A DNA stretch of 64,000 nucleotides from NCBI GenBank assembly GCA_026225475.1, contig JAMFSU010000131.1:1-64000 (forward strand), written 5' to 3'. How positions within the stretch are numbered: the stretch's first letter is position 1; each line of letters starts with the position of its first letter. Shown one piece after another: positions 47,176 to 56,983 of this stretch. The stretch comes from Duganella sp. GTDB lineage: Bacteria; Pseudomonadota; Gammaproteobacteria; Burkholderiales; Burkholderiaceae_D. The notes under the pieces are model-generated. The model ran no database searches and was not told the DNA's origin. It saw only the letters and a list, made by a program, of their open reading frames with translations. The translations under genes were made by a program, and so were the position numbers.

Positions 47176-49203
47176 GTGAGTTCCATCGAAGATACCGTCG
47201 CACCGGTTCCACAAGGTATCCATGATGCCGAGGTTGAGCAACTGTTCGGCGCCAATGGCCCGCTCGGTGGCCAGGTTGGCAGTTATCGGCCGCGCCACGC
47301 GCAGACCGAAATGGCCAAAGCCATTGCCGACGCGATTGTTGGTCAGCGTACCCTCATCGCCGAAGCCGGCACCGGCACCGGCAAGACCTTTGCTTATCTG
47401 GTACCCGCCTTGTTATGGGGCGGCAAGGTGATCGTCTCGACCGGTACCAAGAATTTGCAGGATCAATTGTATTTGCGTGATATCCCAACAGTACGCAAAG
47501 CGTTGAACGCGCCGGTTTCGGTAGCCTTGCTTAAGGGCCGTTCTAACTACGTCTGCCATTTTCATCTCGAACGGACCTTGCAGAATGGCCGCATGACCTC
47601 ACGCGACGATGTTGGCTATTTACGCGAGATATCGCGCTTCATGAAGACCACATCTTCGGGGGACAAGGCGGAGCTGTCGAAAGTCCCCGAAAATGCCCTG
47701 ATCTGGAATCTGGTCACCTCCACGCGCGATACCTGTTTTGGCGCTGAGTGCCAGTACTATCAGGATTGTTTCGTCATGAAGGCGCGCAAGGAAGCGCAGC
47801 AAGCTGACGTGGTGGTGGTCAACCATCATTTGTTTTTTGCCGATGTGGCATTGAAGGACAATGGTGTGGCCGAATTGCTCCCAACTGCCAATACCGTGAT
47901 CTTCGATGAAGCGCACCAGTTGCCCGAGACCGCCACCATGTTCTTCGGCGATACCGTGTCGACTTCGCAGGTGCTGGAGCTGTGCCGCGATGTGCTGGCC
48001 GAAGGCTTGTCGCATGCCCGCGACGGCGCCGACTGGCCGCAGGTGGTGGCGCCAGTGGAGCGCGCAGCGCGTGATTTGCGGTTGGCTTTTCCGGAAGATA
48101 TTGTGCGTCTGGCGCTGAATCAGATTGCCCCGTCCAGTGTATTTTTCCCGGCGCTGGAAACCTTACGCGAGCGCATGGATGAAATGATTGCGATACTCGA
48201 AAAGCAAGCCGAGCGCGCCGAAACCATCGAACAATGTCGCACCCGCGCACTTGAGCTGTCGCATCAGCTCGATAGCTGGAATGGCGCGGAGGACAAGGCT
48301 GCCATTAGCGAAGGGCAAACCTATGTGCTGTGGGTTGAGGCCTTTACCTCGTCGTTGCAACTGCATCGTACGCCGCTGTCGATCGCACCGATTTTCAACA
48401 AGCAACGCGAAGGCGTGCCGCGTGCCTGGATTTTTACTTCGGCGACGCTGGCGGTGAAGAATGACTTTCATCATTACACCTCGCAGATGGGCTTGTGGGA
48501 TGAGCGGGCCATGTCCTGGCCTAGCCCGTTCAATTACGAGGAGCAAGGGCTGTTGTATGTGCCCACCAATTTGCCGCAACCGAATTCCTTTGATTACACC
48601 GATGCGGTGATCGATGCTGCGATGCCTGCCATTATTGCCGCTGGTGGTCGTACCTTCCTGCTGTGCACCACGATACGCGCCGTCAATCGCGCCGCCGAAC
48701 GCTTGCGCGATGAATTTGAAAAGCGCCAACTACCATTTCCGTTGATGGTGCAGGGGGACGCCGGACGTACCGAATTGCTCGATCGTTTCCGCGCCGCTGG
48801 TAACGGCGTGCTGATCGGCAGCCAGAGTTTTTGGGAGGGTGTGGACGTGCGCGGCGATGCCTTGTCGCTGGTGATCATCGACAAGCTGCCGTTTTCGCCG
48901 CCCGATGATCCAGTGCTGGCCGCGCGCATTGCCGAGCTTGAAAAGAAGGGCTTGAATGGCTTCGTGCACCACCAGTTGCCGGCCGCCATCATCAATCTGA
49001 AGCAAGGGGCCGGGCGTTTGATTCGCGATGAAACGGATCGCGGCGTGTTGATGATCTGCGATCCACGTTTGATCTCGAAAGGCTATGGCAGGCGCATCTG
49101 GCAAAGCCTGCCATCGTTCAAGCGCACGCGTGAAATTAGCGCCGTGGAGGATTTCTTTGCCCGTCGTGCCGTCGCACAGGTAGTCGATGCCGATGGCGCG
49201 TGA
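47176..49203 (+). CDS. DinG/YoaA-family ATP-dependent DNA helicase
   Basis: A 675-residue XPD-like superfamily 2 helicase. Walker A AEAGTGTGKTFAYLVP, DEAH box VIFDEAHQLPE, and helicase motif GAGRLIRDETDRGVLMICDPR. The four iron-sulfur cysteines are NYVCHFH, TCFGAECQYYQDC. Start GTG 47176. Such enzymes unwind R-loops, D-loops or forked DNA. YoaA rather than DinG is suggested by the absence of an extended nuclease domain, but I cannot separate them firmly. Confidence 0.88.
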   Translation: MSSIEDTVAPVPQGIHDAEVEQLFGANGPLGGQVGSYRPRHAQTEMAKAIADAIVGQRTLIAEAGTGTGKTFAYLVPALLWGGKVIVSTGTKNLQDQLYLRDIPTVRKALNAPVSVALLKGRSNYVCHFHLERTLQNGRMTSRDDVGYLREISRFMKTTSSGDKAELSKVPENALIWNLVTSTRDTCFGAECQYYQDCFVMKARKEAQQADVVVVNHHLFFADVALKDNGVAELLPTANTVIFDEAHQLPETATMFFGDTVSTSQVLELCRDVLAEGLSHARDGADWPQVVAPVERAARDLRLAFPEDIVRLALNQIAPSSVFFPALETLRERMDEMIAILEKQAERAETIEQCRTRALELSHQLDSWNGAEDKAAISEGQTYVLWVEAFTSSLQLHRTPLSIAPIFNKQREGVPRAWIFTSATLAVKNDFHHYTSQMGLWDERAMSWPSPFNYEEQGLLYVPTNLPQPNSFDYTDAVIDAAMPAIIAAGGRTFLLCTTIRAVNRAAERLRDEFEKRQLPFPLMVQGDAGRTELLDRFRAAGNGVLIGSQSFWEGVDVRGDALSLVIIDKLPFSPPDDPVLAARIAELEKKGLNGFVHHQLPAAIINLKQGAGRLIRDETDRGVLMICDPRLISKGYGRRIWQSLPSFKRTREISAVEDFFARRAVAQVVDADGA

Positions 49204-49239
49204 GGGCGAGTGCCGCGTGCTTGACTGGAAAGGATGGGC

Positions 49240-50181
49240 ATGGCAATTTCTTCCGCATCTAGCGCGCTGGTGCCAGTGCGTGCCGGTGACCTGATGGTCG
49301 GTCAGCCAGCGCCGTGGGCGATTTATAACGAAATGAACGAGTTGCTGCTGGCACGCGGTACGCTGATCGATACGCCGGGGCAACTGGCCGGTTTGCTTGA
49401 GCATGGCCTCTATCGCAATGAAAAATGGGGTACCGAGCCGGATTCCGATTCGCAACCGTTGCCACAATCGCACGACGTGCTGCAAAAACGGCGGCGTGCC
49501 AAAGGCTTGCGGCCACCGGTGCTCAGTCGTGGGCAGGAAAGCATCGTCGGCATGGACCAGGTGCGCTGGCAGATTGGCGACGCATTGTCTTTGCAACTCA
49601 AGGAAGCGCCGGAGCTGCGCTACAACATCAGCCTGATTGGCCATCTGGCCGGCAAAAGCATCCTGGTATCGGCGCCGGTCAAGGAAGGCAAATATGTGCA
49701 TCTGCGCGATGGCCAGGTAATCATTGCGCGCACCTTGTCTGGACGTCGCGCCTATGCGTTTGCCACTACGGTATTGAAATACCAGAACCTGCCTTACCCC
49801 TATCTGCATTTATCCTGCCCGCGGGAAGTCCGTTGTACGGTAATCCGTCAGGATGCTCGGGTGGAAGTCGACCTTGATGCATTTCTGGTTGTCGGGGCGC
49901 AGCCGCCGCTGTTACTCAATTTACTCGACCTGAGTGTGGGGGGTGTATCGGCCATCGGCCCGGCTCCAGGTGCCGGCAAAGAGAGTGCCGCGCAATTGAA
50001 GTTCATCGTCCATGTCGCCGGCGAGGAATGTGCTGTGGCCATGCCGGTGATCGTGCGCACGATGGAGCCTGACAGCGATCCGCATTTCCTCAAATATGGG
50101 ATGGAGTTTGCCGAACTTGGCGCGCGCGAACGTATGATTTTGTCGGCCTTTGTCTATCAGACGGTGAGTGAAACCGACTAA
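49240..50181 (+). CDS. PilZ-domain protein (YcgR-like c-di-GMP effector)
   Basis: A 313-residue cytoplasmic protein. The N-terminal part (about 15-100) is variable; residues about 105-190 resemble the YcgR N-terminal domain (MDQVRWQIGDALSLQL, VLVSAPVKEGKYVHLRDG). The PilZ domain starts near residue 205 with RQDARVEV (RxxxR) and LLDLSVGGVS (DxSxxG), so c-di-GMP binding is likely. ATG 49240 has AAGG six bases upstream; ATG 49234 is too close to it. It could slow motility or act on another c-di-GMP output; the flagellar block is 25 kb away. Confidence 0.82.
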   Translation: MAISSASSALVPVRAGDLMVGQPAPWAIYNEMNELLLARGTLIDTPGQLAGLLEHGLYRNEKWGTEPDSDSQPLPQSHDVLQKRRRAKGLRPPVLSRGQESIVGMDQVRWQIGDALSLQLKEAPELRYNISLIGHLAGKSILVSAPVKEGKYVHLRDGQVIIARTLSGRRAYAFATTVLKYQNLPYPYLHLSCPREVRCTVIRQDARVEVDLDAFLVVGAQPPLLLNLLDLSVGGVSAIGPAPGAGKESAAQLKFIVHVAGEECAVAMPVIVRTMEPDSDPHFLKYGMEFAELGARERMILSAFVYQTVSETD

Positions 50182-50291
50182 TGGCGGTTGGCCGCCTGAT
50201 ACTCAGTTTTTGTTGATGATTTCTGGGTAGGGAAGCGACTTTCCGCAGAATTTGCCGCGGGCGTGCAGAGGGCTTCGGTTAAAATGGCGAC

Positions 50292-51029
50292 ATGAAAATA
50301 CTAATCAGCAACGATGACGGTTATCTCGCGCCCGGCATAGTCGCCCTGGCCGATGCCTTGTCCGCGATTGCCGAAATCACGGTGGTCGCTCCCGACAGCA
50401 ATCGTTCCGGCAGTTCCAACTCACTGACGCTGGATCGCCCTTTGTGGGTAGAGCGTGCCGACAACGGCTTTTATTATCTGAATGGCACGCCATCCGATTG
50501 CGTCCATGTGGCGTTGACCGGTTTGCTGCCGGAGCGCCCAGACATGGTCGTGTCCGGCATCAACCAGGGCCAGAACATGGGTGACGATACACTCTATTCG
50601 GGCACAGTGGCGGCCGCTACCGAGGGTTTTCTGTTCGGTATTCCGGCGATCGCGTTTTCACAGTTGCACAAGGGTTGGGCGCATCTCGACAGTGCTGCAC
50701 GTATCGCACGCGAAGTGGTTGAACGCCGGTTCGAAACGCTTGAGAAGCCTTACCTGTTGAATGTCAATATTCCCAATCTTCCCTATCCCGAGCTGAAGTC
50801 ATGTGTAGCTACTCGGTTGGGTAAGCGTCACATGTCGGAGCCGGTCTACAAGATGCGCGATCCGCATGGCAAGGACATTTATTGGATTGGCCCGGCAGGT
50901 GCCGTCAAGGATGCCGGTGCCGGTACCGATTTTCACGCGACCGCTGAGGGGCATGTATCGATCACGCCATTGCGGATCGATTTGACGCACGGTAGTCAAC
51001 TAGAGCAATTGAAGAAAGTACTGGTATGA
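50292..51029 (+). CDS. surE: 5'/3'-nucleotidase SurE
   Basis: A 245-residue nucleotidase: [14 protein letters not shown] with the metal-binding DD and [16 protein letters not shown], and [21 protein letters not shown]. It removes phosphate from nucleoside monophosphates and exopolyphosphate under stress. It ends in ATGA, shared with the start of pcm. First gene of the surE-pcm-nlpD-rpoS block. Confidence 0.95.
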   Translation: MKILISNDDGYLAPGIVALADALSAIAEITVVAPDSNRSGSSNSLTLDRPLWVERADNGFYYLNGTPSDCVHVALTGLLPERPDMVVSGINQGQNMGDDTLYSGTVAAATEGFLFGIPAIAFSQLHKGWAHLDSAARIAREVVERRFETLEKPYLLNVNIPNLPYPELKSCVATRLGKRHMSEPVYKMRDPHGKDIYWIGPAGAVKDAGAGTDFHATAEGHVSITPLRIDLTHGSQLEQLKKVLV

Positions 51030-51916
51030 CCGCGAAGCCAAGTCGTTTTCCTTTGTCGCTGTCATCGGTTGTCGAGAAAAAAGACAAGTCGTTTTCCAGT
51101 GGGTCAACGCGGACTGTGATTACGCCGCAGACTGCCACTCGCAATGCTGCCCAGGATCTGAATCGCAAGGTGCCGGCAGCAGCGGTGCGCGCTACACCGG
51201 CAGCACCTGTCGGCAAGTCCGTCACACGCACTGCTTTGCCGACGCCGATGCCGACCGCGGATCGGCCGTCGCCGCTGGTGTCGGACGCGGTACGCAAGGC
51301 CATGGTTGCGCGCGTGGCCAAGCAGGGAGTGCGCGATGACAAGGTGCTGGCAGCGCTGCAAGCGGTGCCGCGCCATATGTTCATGGAACCTGCGTTGTCC
51401 AGTCAGGCCTATATCGATGCCTCGCTGCCGATTGGTCATCATCAAACCATTTCTCAGCCGTATATCGTTGCACGCATGATCGAGATCATGCGTGACAACC
51501 ATAAGGGCAAAGTGTTGGAGCGGGTGCTGGAAATCGGCACGGGTTGCGGTTATCAAGCGGCTGTGTTGTCGCTGGTGGCGAAGGAAGTGTATTCAATAGA
51601 GCGGATCAAACCGCTGCATGAATTGGCTAAAACCAATTTGCGGCCAATGCGGATTGCCAACATCCGCTTGCATTACGGAGATGGTATGCTAGGACTGCCG
51701 CAGATAGCGCCGTTCGACGGTATCATTTTGGCTGCTGCTGGCCTCGAAGTGCCGCAGGCGCTGCTGGAACAACTGGCCGTGGGGGGCAGGTTGGTGGCAC
51801 CGGTCGGTGGTCGTCAGCAAATGCTGCAATTGATCGAGCGGGTCAGCAAGTTCGAATGGACCAGTGAAACGCTGGAAGAATGCCATTTTGTGCCTTTGCG
51901 TCCGGGAACGGTGTAA
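51026..51916 (+). CDS. pcm: Protein-L-isoaspartate O-methyltransferase with N-terminal extension
   Basis: A 296-residue protein. The catalytic domain (about 85-296) has [19 protein letters not shown] and the SAM motif [16 protein letters not shown], with EIGTGC and [11 protein letters not shown]. It repairs isoaspartyl residues in aged proteins. Residues 1-85 are an Ala/Thr/Pro-rich extension not present in the E. coli enzyme (208 residues), which may be disordered. It overlaps surE by 4 bp. Confidence 0.9.
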   Translation: MTAKPSRFPLSLSSVVEKKDKSFSSGSTRTVITPQTATRNAAQDLNRKVPAAAVRATPAAPVGKSVTRTALPTPMPTADRPSPLVSDAVRKAMVARVAKQGVRDDKVLAALQAVPRHMFMEPALSSQAYIDASLPIGHHQTISQPYIVARMIEIMRDNHKGKVLERVLEIGTGCGYQAAVLSLVAKEVYSIERIKPLHELAKTNLRPMRIANIRLHYGDGMLGLPQIAPFDGIILAAAGLEVPQALLEQLAVGGRLVAPVGGRQQMLQLIERVSKFEWTSETLEECHFVPLRPGTV

Positions 51917-52037
51917 CAAAAAATAGAACATGCAATGCAGCACCATGATGGCAAGCGTTGCCGCCATGGACTGCTTGTCCCGATGAACTTCTCGTGCATG
52001 CCACGGGTCAACGTTATCGTTGTACAAAATTACTGTA

Positions 52038-53033
52038 ATGCGTATGAAAAAAAATCGTTTGGTTTGGCTGGGGATGGTCGTCAGTCTGTTGGCCGCGTGT
52101 TCTACACCGCGCACGGCTGCCCCTGTCATTGAGCGCACTTCGAGTAGTGCAGCCAGGCCAGTGAGCGACGCCAGCAAGCTGGCAGCAACACCGACTGCAT
52201 CCAAGCTGGATGGCAAAGGTTATTACACGGTCAAGAAGGGTGACACCCTGTATCGCATTGCGCTGGAATCTGGTCAAAGCTATCGGGATATTGTTGTCTG
52301 GAATAATCTGACCAATCCAAATGATATCAAGGTCGATCAACAATTGCGTGTGGCGCCGCCAGATGGCGTGCAGACCAGCGCCGTGACAGCGCCGATTGCC
52401 GGGATTGAGGTCAAGCCGCTGGGCGCTGCTGGCAGCAGCGCGGCTACAGTTGTTAGTTCAGCACCAGCAGCGGGCGGCAACAAGATCGGTCCGCGCGGCG
52501 ACAAGCGCGCCTACTCTGAAAGTACGCTGGCAGAACTGGAAAAGCCAGACATGGCGACGACCTCATCGGCACCTGCTGCTATCGCTGTGGCAGTTGCGCC
52601 GGCCAAGACCGAAGCCGCTCATAGTGCAGATAAACCGGCTGTTACAGCGGCGCCTGTGCTCGACGACGAAGCCGTCTCCTGGATGTGGCCGGCCGACGGC
52701 AAGGTCATCGGTACTTTCGACGGCGGCAAGAAGGGTGTTGATATCGCCGGTAAGATGGGTGAACCGGTGCTGGCAGCAGGCAACGGCAAGGTCATGTATG
52801 CTGGTAGCGGCATTCGTGGTTACGGTAATCTGGTGATCGTTAAGCACACTAATAATCTATTGTCGGCTTACGCGCACAACAAAACGATTCTGGTCAAGGA
52901 AGGGCAAACGGTTACCAAGGGGCAAAAGATTGCCGAGATGGGGAATTCCGATAGTGATAGCGTCAAGCTTCACTTCGAGATCCGCCAGCAAGGCAAGCCT
53001 GTCGATCCATCTAAATATCTTCCACCACGTTAG
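52038..53033 (+). CDS. nlpD: Lipoprotein NlpD (LysM plus LytM-like domain)
   Basis: A 331-residue lipoprotein. From ATG 52038 the signal peptide gives the lipobox LLAAC with Cys21. A LysM peptidoglycan-binding repeat follows (YYTVKKGDTLYRIALESG). The C-terminal M23 domain reads GVDIAGKMGEPVLAAGNGKV, SAYAHNKT and VKLHFEIRQ; the first zinc-ligand His is missing, as in E. coli NlpD, so it is a non-catalytic activator of amidase. It ends four bases before rpoS, whose promoter lies inside nlpD in enterics. Confidence 0.93.
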   Translation: MRMKKNRLVWLGMVVSLLAACSTPRTAAPVIERTSSSAARPVSDASKLAATPTASKLDGKGYYTVKKGDTLYRIALESGQSYRDIVVWNNLTNPNDIKVDQQLRVAPPDGVQTSAVTAPIAGIEVKPLGAAGSSAATVVSSAPAAGGNKIGPRGDKRAYSESTLAELEKPDMATTSSAPAAIAVAVAPAKTEAAHSADKPAVTAAPVLDDEAVSWMWPADGKVIGTFDGGKKGVDIAGKMGEPVLAAGNGKVMYAGSGIRGYGNLVIVKHTNNLLSAYAHNKTILVKEGQTVTKGQKIAEMGNSDSDSVKLHFEIRQQGKPVDPSKYLPPR

Positions 53034-53036
53034 CGT

Positions 53037-54059
53037 ATGAGCAAAAGCCCTCATCATCACCTGCCAGACGAAGAATCCCGATCGGATGAGCCGATCGAAC
53101 CCATGGATGCTGCTGACGATCTGGAGGTGATAGACGAGGGTGAGTCGACAGATGATGAGGCTGAGGGCGAAGTTGTCGCTGCCGAAGGTGTGGAGGAGAT
53201 CAAGAAAGTGCTGGCGGCCGAATTGTCGACCGATACCACTCAGCATTACCTGAATCAGATTGGCACCCGACCATTGTTGACAGTGTCGGAAGAGTTATAT
53301 TTCGCCACGCTGGCGAAGCAGGGTGACTTCGCTTCGCGGCAAAAGATGATCGAGCACAACCTGCGTCTGGTGGTGTCGATTGCCAAGCACTACATCAATC
53401 GCGGCGTGGCCTTGCTGGATCTGATCGAGGAAGGCAATCTGGGCCTGATGCGGGCGATTGACAAGTTTGAGCCGGAGCGCGGCTTCCGGTTTTCTACCTA
53501 TGCCACCTGGTGGATACGCCAGAGCATTGAGCGCGCTATCATGAATCAAGCGCGTACCGTACGCCTGCCGGTGCATATGGTGCGTGAACTCAACCAGATT
53601 CTGCGCGCCAAATATCACCTCGAAGCCCAGCAGCACGATGGTCGCGATGCCACTGCGGAAGACATCGCTCATCTGGTTGACCGGCCTGTGGAAGAGGTGC
53701 AGGATGTGTTGGCTTTGTCAGAGCATGCGGCCTCGTTAGATACGCCACTCGACAATGACCCACAAGCCAGTCTGATTGATCTGTTGCCTGGTTCCCAAGA
53801 AGGCAATCCCGACACCCAGGCCGAATGTCACGAAATGTCAGTGTTGGTGCGCGACTGGCTTAAAGGCTTGCCGGACAAGCAACGGCTGGTCATCATGCGG
53901 CGTTTTGGTCTGGACAACGATGATCCTTCTACGCTGGAACAATTGGCAGTGGAAATGGGCATCACTCGCGAACGCGTGCGCCAGGTCCAGCAGGAAGCCC
54001 TGATCAAGCTAAAGCGCAGCCTGATTGCGCGTGGTATCAGCAAGGATGCGTTGTTTTAA
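53037..54059 (+). CDS. rpoS: Stationary-phase sigma factor RpoS
   Basis: A 340-residue sigma-70 group 2 factor. The first 55 residues are acidic and variable. Region 1.2/2 begins with [29 protein letters not shown] in outline, region 2.4 has [20 protein letters not shown], region 3 contains [17 protein letters not shown] and region 4.2 the helix-turn-helix ([21 protein letters not shown]). It controls general stress and stationary-phase genes. Translation coupling from nlpD is possible. Confidence 0.96.
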   Translation: MSKSPHHHLPDEESRSDEPIEPMDAADDLEVIDEGESTDDEAEGEVVAAEGVEEIKKVLAAELSTDTTQHYLNQIGTRPLLTVSEELYFATLAKQGDFASRQKMIEHNLRLVVSIAKHYINRGVALLDLIEEGNLGLMRAIDKFEPERGFRFSTYATWWIRQSIERAIMNQARTVRLPVHMVRELNQILRAKYHLEAQQHDGRDATAEDIAHLVDRPVEEVQDVLALSEHAASLDTPLDNDPQASLIDLLPGSQEGNPDTQAECHEMSVLVRDWLKGLPDKQRLVIMRRFGLDNDDPSTLEQLAVEMGITRERVRQVQQEALIKLKRSLIARGISKDALF

Positions 54060-54137
54060 CTTTCCTCTGTTGCCACAATCATCGACAATAGCGGCTTGAT
54101 CATTCCGGGCGCGACGGCAGTCGCTTCTATCGTTTCT

Positions 54138-55496
54138 ATGCAGCAAAATATCATCAACATCAAAGCCCTCGACATCGATGGGCGTGGCGTTGGCCATCTG
54201 GTCAACGAAGACGGCAGCCAGGGTAAAGTCATTTTTGTCGAAGGCGCGTTACCTGGCGAGCAAGTCGGTTTTCAGTCGTTCCGCAAAAAGCCTAAGTGGG
54301 AAGCTGCCACTATGACGCAATTGCATCGTGAGTCTGCACTGCGCGTCAAACCAAAATGTGATTACTTTGGCATCTGTGGCGGTTGCGCCATGCAGCATCT
54401 GGAGCCGTCAGCCCAGGTGGCGATGAAGCAACGCGTGCTGGAAGACAATCTCTGGCACTTGAGCAAACTCAAGGCAGAAACCATGTTGCGGCCGATTTAT
54501 GGGCCGACCTGGGGCTATCGCTACCGTGCCCGCATTTCGGTCAAACACGTGGCCAAAAGAGGTACGGTGCTGGTCGGCTTCCACGAAAAAAAATCGGCAT
54601 TCGTCAGTGACATGAAGACCTGTGAAATCCTTCCTCCGCATGTTTCTGCGATGTTGGTGCCGTTGCGTGAGCTGATTGCCTCGCTGACCTTGATTGATCG
54701 ATTGCCGCAAATCGAACTGGCCATCGGAGAGGGCGATGATGGCAAACAAGTCACGGTGATGGTGTTGCGTGTGATGGATGCGCCGAGCGCCGACGATCAA
54801 GTGAAATTGAAGGTATTTGCCGATCAATATGATGTGCAATGGTGGTTGCAGAGCAAGGGGCCGGATACGGCAAAGCCGTTCTACCCGCCGCAATCGACGC
54901 TGCACTACACCTTGCCGGAATTCGGCATACGCATGCCGTTCAAACCGACCGATTTCACTCAGGTCAATCATCAGATCAATCGCGTGCTGGTGGCGCGTGC
55001 CTTGCGTCTACTCGATGTGCAAGCGGGTGATCGGGTCGCTGATTTATTTTGTGGCCTTGGTAATTTCACGTTGCCGATTGCGACGCTGGCGCGTGAAGTC
55101 GTCGGTATCGAGGGCAGTATCGCCTTGACCGAGCGTGCGGCAGACAATGCCAAGGTCAATGGTGTGGCAGAAAAGACAACGTTTTATTGCCGTAATTTGT
55201 TCGACGCCAGTACCGAGGATTTTATTGCTCTCGGCGGCTTCGACCGCATGCTGATCGATCCACCACGCGAAGGGGCGTTGGAAGTATGCAAGGCTATCGT
55301 CGGGATGAGCACTAAACATGCCCACCTCAAGCCCAAGCGTATCGTTTATGTCTCGTGTAATCCAGCGACTTTGGCGCGTGATGCTGGCGAACTGGTGACG
55401 CAGGGCGGTTACCGTCTGAAGCTGGCGGGCGTGGTCAACATGTTTCCACATACGGCACATGTGGAATCGATTGCGGTCTTTGATTTGCCTGATTGA
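54138..55496 (+). CDS. rlmD: 23S rRNA (uracil-1939-C5)-methyltransferase RlmD
   Basis: A 452-residue TrmA-family methyltransferase. Start ATG 54138 begins MQQNIINIKALDIDGRGVGHL, an N-terminal TRAM domain. The iron-sulfur site is CDYFGICGGCAMQHLE (with a later Cys). The methyltransferase domain includes VADLFCGLGNFTLPIA and the YVSCNPATLARDAGEL motif with the catalytic Cys. It follows rpoS by 78 bp, a common betaproteobacterial order, and is followed by a bidirectional terminator. Confidence 0.95.
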   Translation: MQQNIINIKALDIDGRGVGHLVNEDGSQGKVIFVEGALPGEQVGFQSFRKKPKWEAATMTQLHRESALRVKPKCDYFGICGGCAMQHLEPSAQVAMKQRVLEDNLWHLSKLKAETMLRPIYGPTWGYRYRARISVKHVAKRGTVLVGFHEKKSAFVSDMKTCEILPPHVSAMLVPLRELIASLTLIDRLPQIELAIGEGDDGKQVTVMVLRVMDAPSADDQVKLKVFADQYDVQWWLQSKGPDTAKPFYPPQSTLHYTLPEFGIRMPFKPTDFTQVNHQINRVLVARALRLLDVQAGDRVADLFCGLGNFTLPIATLAREVVGIEGSIALTERAADNAKVNGVAEKTTFYCRNLFDASTEDFIALGGFDRMLIDPPREGALEVCKAIVGMSTKHAHLKPKRIVYVSCNPATLARDAGELVTQGGYRLKLAGVVNMFPHTAHVESIAVFDLPD

Positions 55497-55514
55497 TGAA
55501 ACTGTTGTCGCAAT

Positions 55515-55548
55515 GAAAAAAGCCGACATGGTTTGTCGGCTTTTTTTG
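55515..55548. terminator. Bidirectional terminator after rlmD
   Basis: AGCCGACA (55521-55528) and TGTCGGCT (55534-55541) with loop TGGTT, flanked by A6 and T7. It serves rlmD on the plus strand and the convergent BI-1 gene on the minus strand. Confidence 0.88.
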
Positions 55549-55565
55549 AGCTTGCTGCGCGGTAA

Positions 55566-56258
55566 TTAATCGCGGTTGCCGCCAAAAATACCCAGCAGCG
55601 ACAGCAAATTGACGAACACATTGTAGACGTCGAGGTAAATACGCAGCGTTGCCGAAATGTAATTGGTTTCGCCGCCGTTGATGACCTGTTGCACATCAAA
55701 CAAGATGTAAGCCGAGAAAATCGCGATCGCGACCACTGAGATCGTCAGTTGTAGCGCTGGCAATTGCAGGAAGATATTGGCTAACGAAGCCACTACGATC
55801 ACTAGCAGGCCGGCAAACAGCCACTTGCTCATGCCCGAAAAATCGCGCTTGGAGACGGTTGCAACCGTTGCCATGACGCCAAAAATCAGCGCGGTGCCAC
55901 CAAACGCGGTCATGATCAGTGAGCCGCCGTTGGAAAAACCTAGCGTATATTCGATCAGACGCGACAGCATCAAGCCCATGAAGAAGGTGAAGCCGAGCAG
56001 AACTGCAACGCCCAGGCCGGAATTCTTGGTCTTTTCGATTGCATAGAAGAAGCCGAATGCCACTGCCATGAACAGCACAAAGCTGATCATTGGGCTGCCG
56101 GCGAACAGGCTGAAGTGCATTTGTACGCCTAACCAAGCACCCAGCACGGTCGGAATCATCGATAATGCGAGCAGCCAGTAAGTATTGCGCAGCACGCGAT
56201 TGCGGATGACGGCGCCGCTACTGACAGAATCTAAAGTGTTTTGAAAACGTTGGTTCAT
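55566..56258 (-). CDS. Bax inhibitor-1/YccA family membrane protein
   Basis: A 230-residue protein with seven membrane helices in the BI-1 pattern, for example IFSAYILFDVQQVINGGETNYISATL near the end, where the DVQ aspartate forms the acidic C-terminal motif, and ATLRIYLDVYNVFVNLLSLLGI. GGAGGAAAA precedes the start. YccA and YbhL-type proteins affect membrane-protein quality control; the exact role is unclear. It is divergent from ndk. Confidence 0.85.
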   Translation of the reverse strand: MNQRFQNTLDSVSSGAVIRNRVLRNTYWLLALSMIPTVLGAWLGVQMHFSLFAGSPMISFVLFMAVAFGFFYAIEKTKNSGLGVAVLLGFTFFMGLMLSRLIEYTLGFSNGGSLIMTAFGGTALIFGVMATVATVSKRDFSGMSKWLFAGLLVIVVASLANIFLQLPALQLTISVVAIAIFSAYILFDVQQVINGGETNYISATLRIYLDVYNVFVNLLSLLGIFGGNRD

Positions 56259-56390
56259 TTTTCCTCCAAATGCGTTAAATGCGAACTAAGCATAGCATGA
56301 CAGTCCTAGTATGAGACAGGGCGTTGTCATCGAAGTTCTGTCGGACGAACGGGGAAATTTGTCAAAAAGTCATCGCTGGCCCGAACTAAA

Positions 56391-56418
56391 CTGAAAATGA
56401 GTCATTTCGTGGTAGAAT
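56391..56418 (+). promoter_or_regulatory. Likely sigma-70 promoter of ndk
   Basis: CTGAAA (56391-56396) and TAGAAT (56413-56418) with a 16-bp spacer, upstream of a short leader and ndk. Confidence 0.4.
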
Positions 56419-56481
56419 TAAAGGTTGATTGAATTGTTAATTAACGGCTTTAACCCTTTCTTTTTATTGGAGTTTTTACAC

Positions 56482-56907
56482 ATGGCAATTGAACGCACCC
56501 TGTCGATTATCAAACCGGACGCAGTTGCAAAAAACGTGATCGGTCAGATTTATACGCGTTTTGAAAACGCCGGCCTGAAGATCATCGCAGCGCGCATGAT
56601 CCATTTGTCGCGTGCTGAAGCTGAAGGTTTCTACGCGGTTCACCGTGAGCGTCCTTTTTTCAAGGATCTGGTTGACTTCATGGTTTCCGGTCCTGTGATC
56701 GTGCAAGCGCTGGAAGGCGAAAGCGCGATTCTGAAGCACCGTGACCTGATGGGCGCAACGGATCCGAAGAAGGCAGAAAAAGGCACTATCCGCGCCGATT
56801 TCGCTGATTCCATCGATGCTAACGCCGTGCATGGTTCGGACGCCGCAGAAACAGCGAAAGTTGAAATCGCTTATTTCTTCCCAGCGCTGAACATCTATTC
56901 GCGTTAA
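56482..56907 (+). CDS. ndk: Nucleoside diphosphate kinase
   Basis: A 141-residue enzyme with the catalytic His117 in [13 protein letters not shown] and the [14 protein letters not shown] start. It balances nucleoside triphosphate pools. ATG 56482 is used because a TTGGAG site precedes it and the product matches Ndk length; the frame extends 19 codons further. Head gene of the ndk-rlmN-rodZ-ispG-hisS region. Confidence 0.96.
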   Translation: MAIERTLSIIKPDAVAKNVIGQIYTRFENAGLKIIAARMIHLSRAEAEGFYAVHRERPFFKDLVDFMVSGPVIVQALEGESAILKHRDLMGATDPKKAEKGTIRADFADSIDANAVHGSDAAETAKVEIAYFFPALNIYSR

Positions 56908-56983
56908 TTTGTAGTGCTACCTTGATGTTTGCTGGTTTTTGCATCAAGGTGAATTAAACGCGTTAAATAAAGCGGTAAATGTT

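Noticed and set aside
52680..53033. NlpD M23 domain as an active peptidase
   Set aside because: The first zinc-ligand His is missing, as in E. coli NlpD, so it is a regulator rather than a peptidase.
53037..53240. Acidic N-terminal segment of RpoS as a separate feature or misannotation
   Set aside because: Acidic variable N-termini are normal in RpoS, and the frame is continuous with region 1.2.
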